Below, one piece after another: positions 63,518 through 64,000 of a stretch of DNA of 64,000 nucleotides. Origin of the DNA: Georgenia ruanii (GTDB lineage Bacteria; Actinomycetota; Actinomycetes; Actinomycetales; Actinomycetaceae); NCBI RefSeq assembly GCF_009193175.1, contig NZ_VUKE01000001.1:249089-313088 (forward strand), read 5' to 3'. The first letter of the stretch is position 1. Each line of letters begins with the position of its first letter. A model generated the notes under the pieces. The model saw only the letters and a list, made by a program, of their open reading frames with translations, had not been told where the DNA came from and did no database searches. Made by a program: the position numbers and the translations under genes.

Positions 63518-64000
63518 ATGGCGACGATCGTTTCCGCACCGGCCGACCTGCTCGTCGCGACGAGCGACGGCATTGACGTGCGTTTCGCCGGCATCGTTCT
63601 GCGCGCCAGGTTCCCCTCCCGACCTGGATACCCGCGGGGCGGCACAGGCCTGGGGGTCAGGTTGGCGGGGGTGCGGGGACCTGAGACCCAGCGTCGCGAC
63701 AATCTGTTCCTGGACGCCCGCGAGATGTGGGCTGAGCGCCTCAAGACCGAAGGACCAGACGCCGCCGCCGGCCCGCCGACGATGCCCGGCGTTCCCGTGC
63801 TGGAGCGGGTGCAAGCCACCGTCAGTGACGACATCGACACCGCGTACCGGCTGATCGCCGGCCGAGTGGCCGGGGACGGTACCGAGTGGGACGCGGCATG
63901 GATCTATGCCCCCGCACCGCCCGACACCGCCGGCAGGCTGACGCTCCAGTTCACGTTGGACGGGGCGCCGACGGGCAAGGAATGCGAGATCCGGCTCCAC
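63518..64000 (+). CDS. hypothetical protein, cut by the window end
   Basis: At least 161 codons from ATG at 63518 with no stop before the window edge. It begins MATIVSAPADLLVATSDGID and continues with LFLDAREMWAERLKTEGPDA, VLERVQATVSDDIDTAYRLI and WDAAWIYAPAPPDTAGRLTL, ending FTLDGAPTGKECEIRLH. It is codon-biased and soluble. No family is recognised. Its ribosome site is weak (ggtggg). Confidence 0.6.
   Translation, partial: MATIVSAPADLLVATSDGIDVRFAGIVLRARFPSRPGYPRGGTGLGVRLAGVRGPETQRRDNLFLDAREMWAERLKTEGPDAAAGPPTMPGVPVLERVQATVSDDIDTAYRLIAGRVAGDGTEWDAAWIYAPAPPDTAGRLTLQFTLDGAPTGKECEIRLH

Overview
The window is a GC-rich (clearly above 70 % over most of its length) bacterial chromosome segment with strong GC3 bias, frequent GTG starts and 4-nt stop/start overlaps. 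The gene content (ClpS-DUF2017-MurI cluster, DUF3039, DUF3054, DUF779-linked aldehyde dehydrogenase, a large MalT-type LuxR regulator, FtsX-type export permease, DUF7144 and DUF6325 proteins) points to an actinobacterium, most plausibly a member of the Micrococcales. That placement is inference from gene families, not from a marker gene.

Layout. 1-3.2 kb: methionine ABC importer (metQ, hairpin, metN-metI). 3.4-5.6 kb: aldehyde dehydrogenase with DUF779 partner. 5.8-8.6 kb: tRNA-Lys, a FetB-like permease and two tandem Bcp-type peroxiredoxins. 8.6-15.8 kb: an envelope or stress module built round an LAL-type LuxR regulator, with DUF6325, SHOCT, DUF7144 and three copies of an unnamed [YF]EI-[HR] domain. 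15.9-21.3 kb: tRNA-Leu, a TetR-controlled MacB-like ABC exporter, a degenerate Nudix protein and DUF3054. 21.3-32 kb: housekeeping genes rdgB-rph, MarR-MFS, ppc, MBL-murI-DUF2017-clpS and pncB. 32-38.8 kb: DEAH helicase, nagB, HU, aldo/keto reductase and CoA-transferase. 38.8-42.3 kb: a patchy stretch with a broken ABC-2 permease, two VOC proteins, a GNAT and a threonine aldolase. 42.6-50.9 kb: GH92 glycosidase with a GT4 glycosyltransferase, a TerC transporter under a Mn-type yybP-ykoY riboswitch, and an NCS1 permease/PucR pair.

From about 51 kb to the right end the DNA has lower GC, sparser genes, decayed genes and phage-defence-like families: an OLD-family ATPase/TOPRIM nuclease, an MbcA/Xre-type antitoxin-like protein with an unknown partner, and a SIR2-domain protein. 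After these come small secreted or membrane proteins, an S41 peptidase resembling nisin-resistance proteins, and an unfinished gene that runs off the end. This looks like a horizontally acquired accessory island, although no integrase or transposase is visible.

Control elements that can be read directly include matched operators for the TetR and MarR proteins, tandem CACGTG repeats between NCS1 permease and PucR, the SD-sequestering riboswitch of terC, and a series of long perfect hairpins between convergent genes that probably act as two-way terminators.
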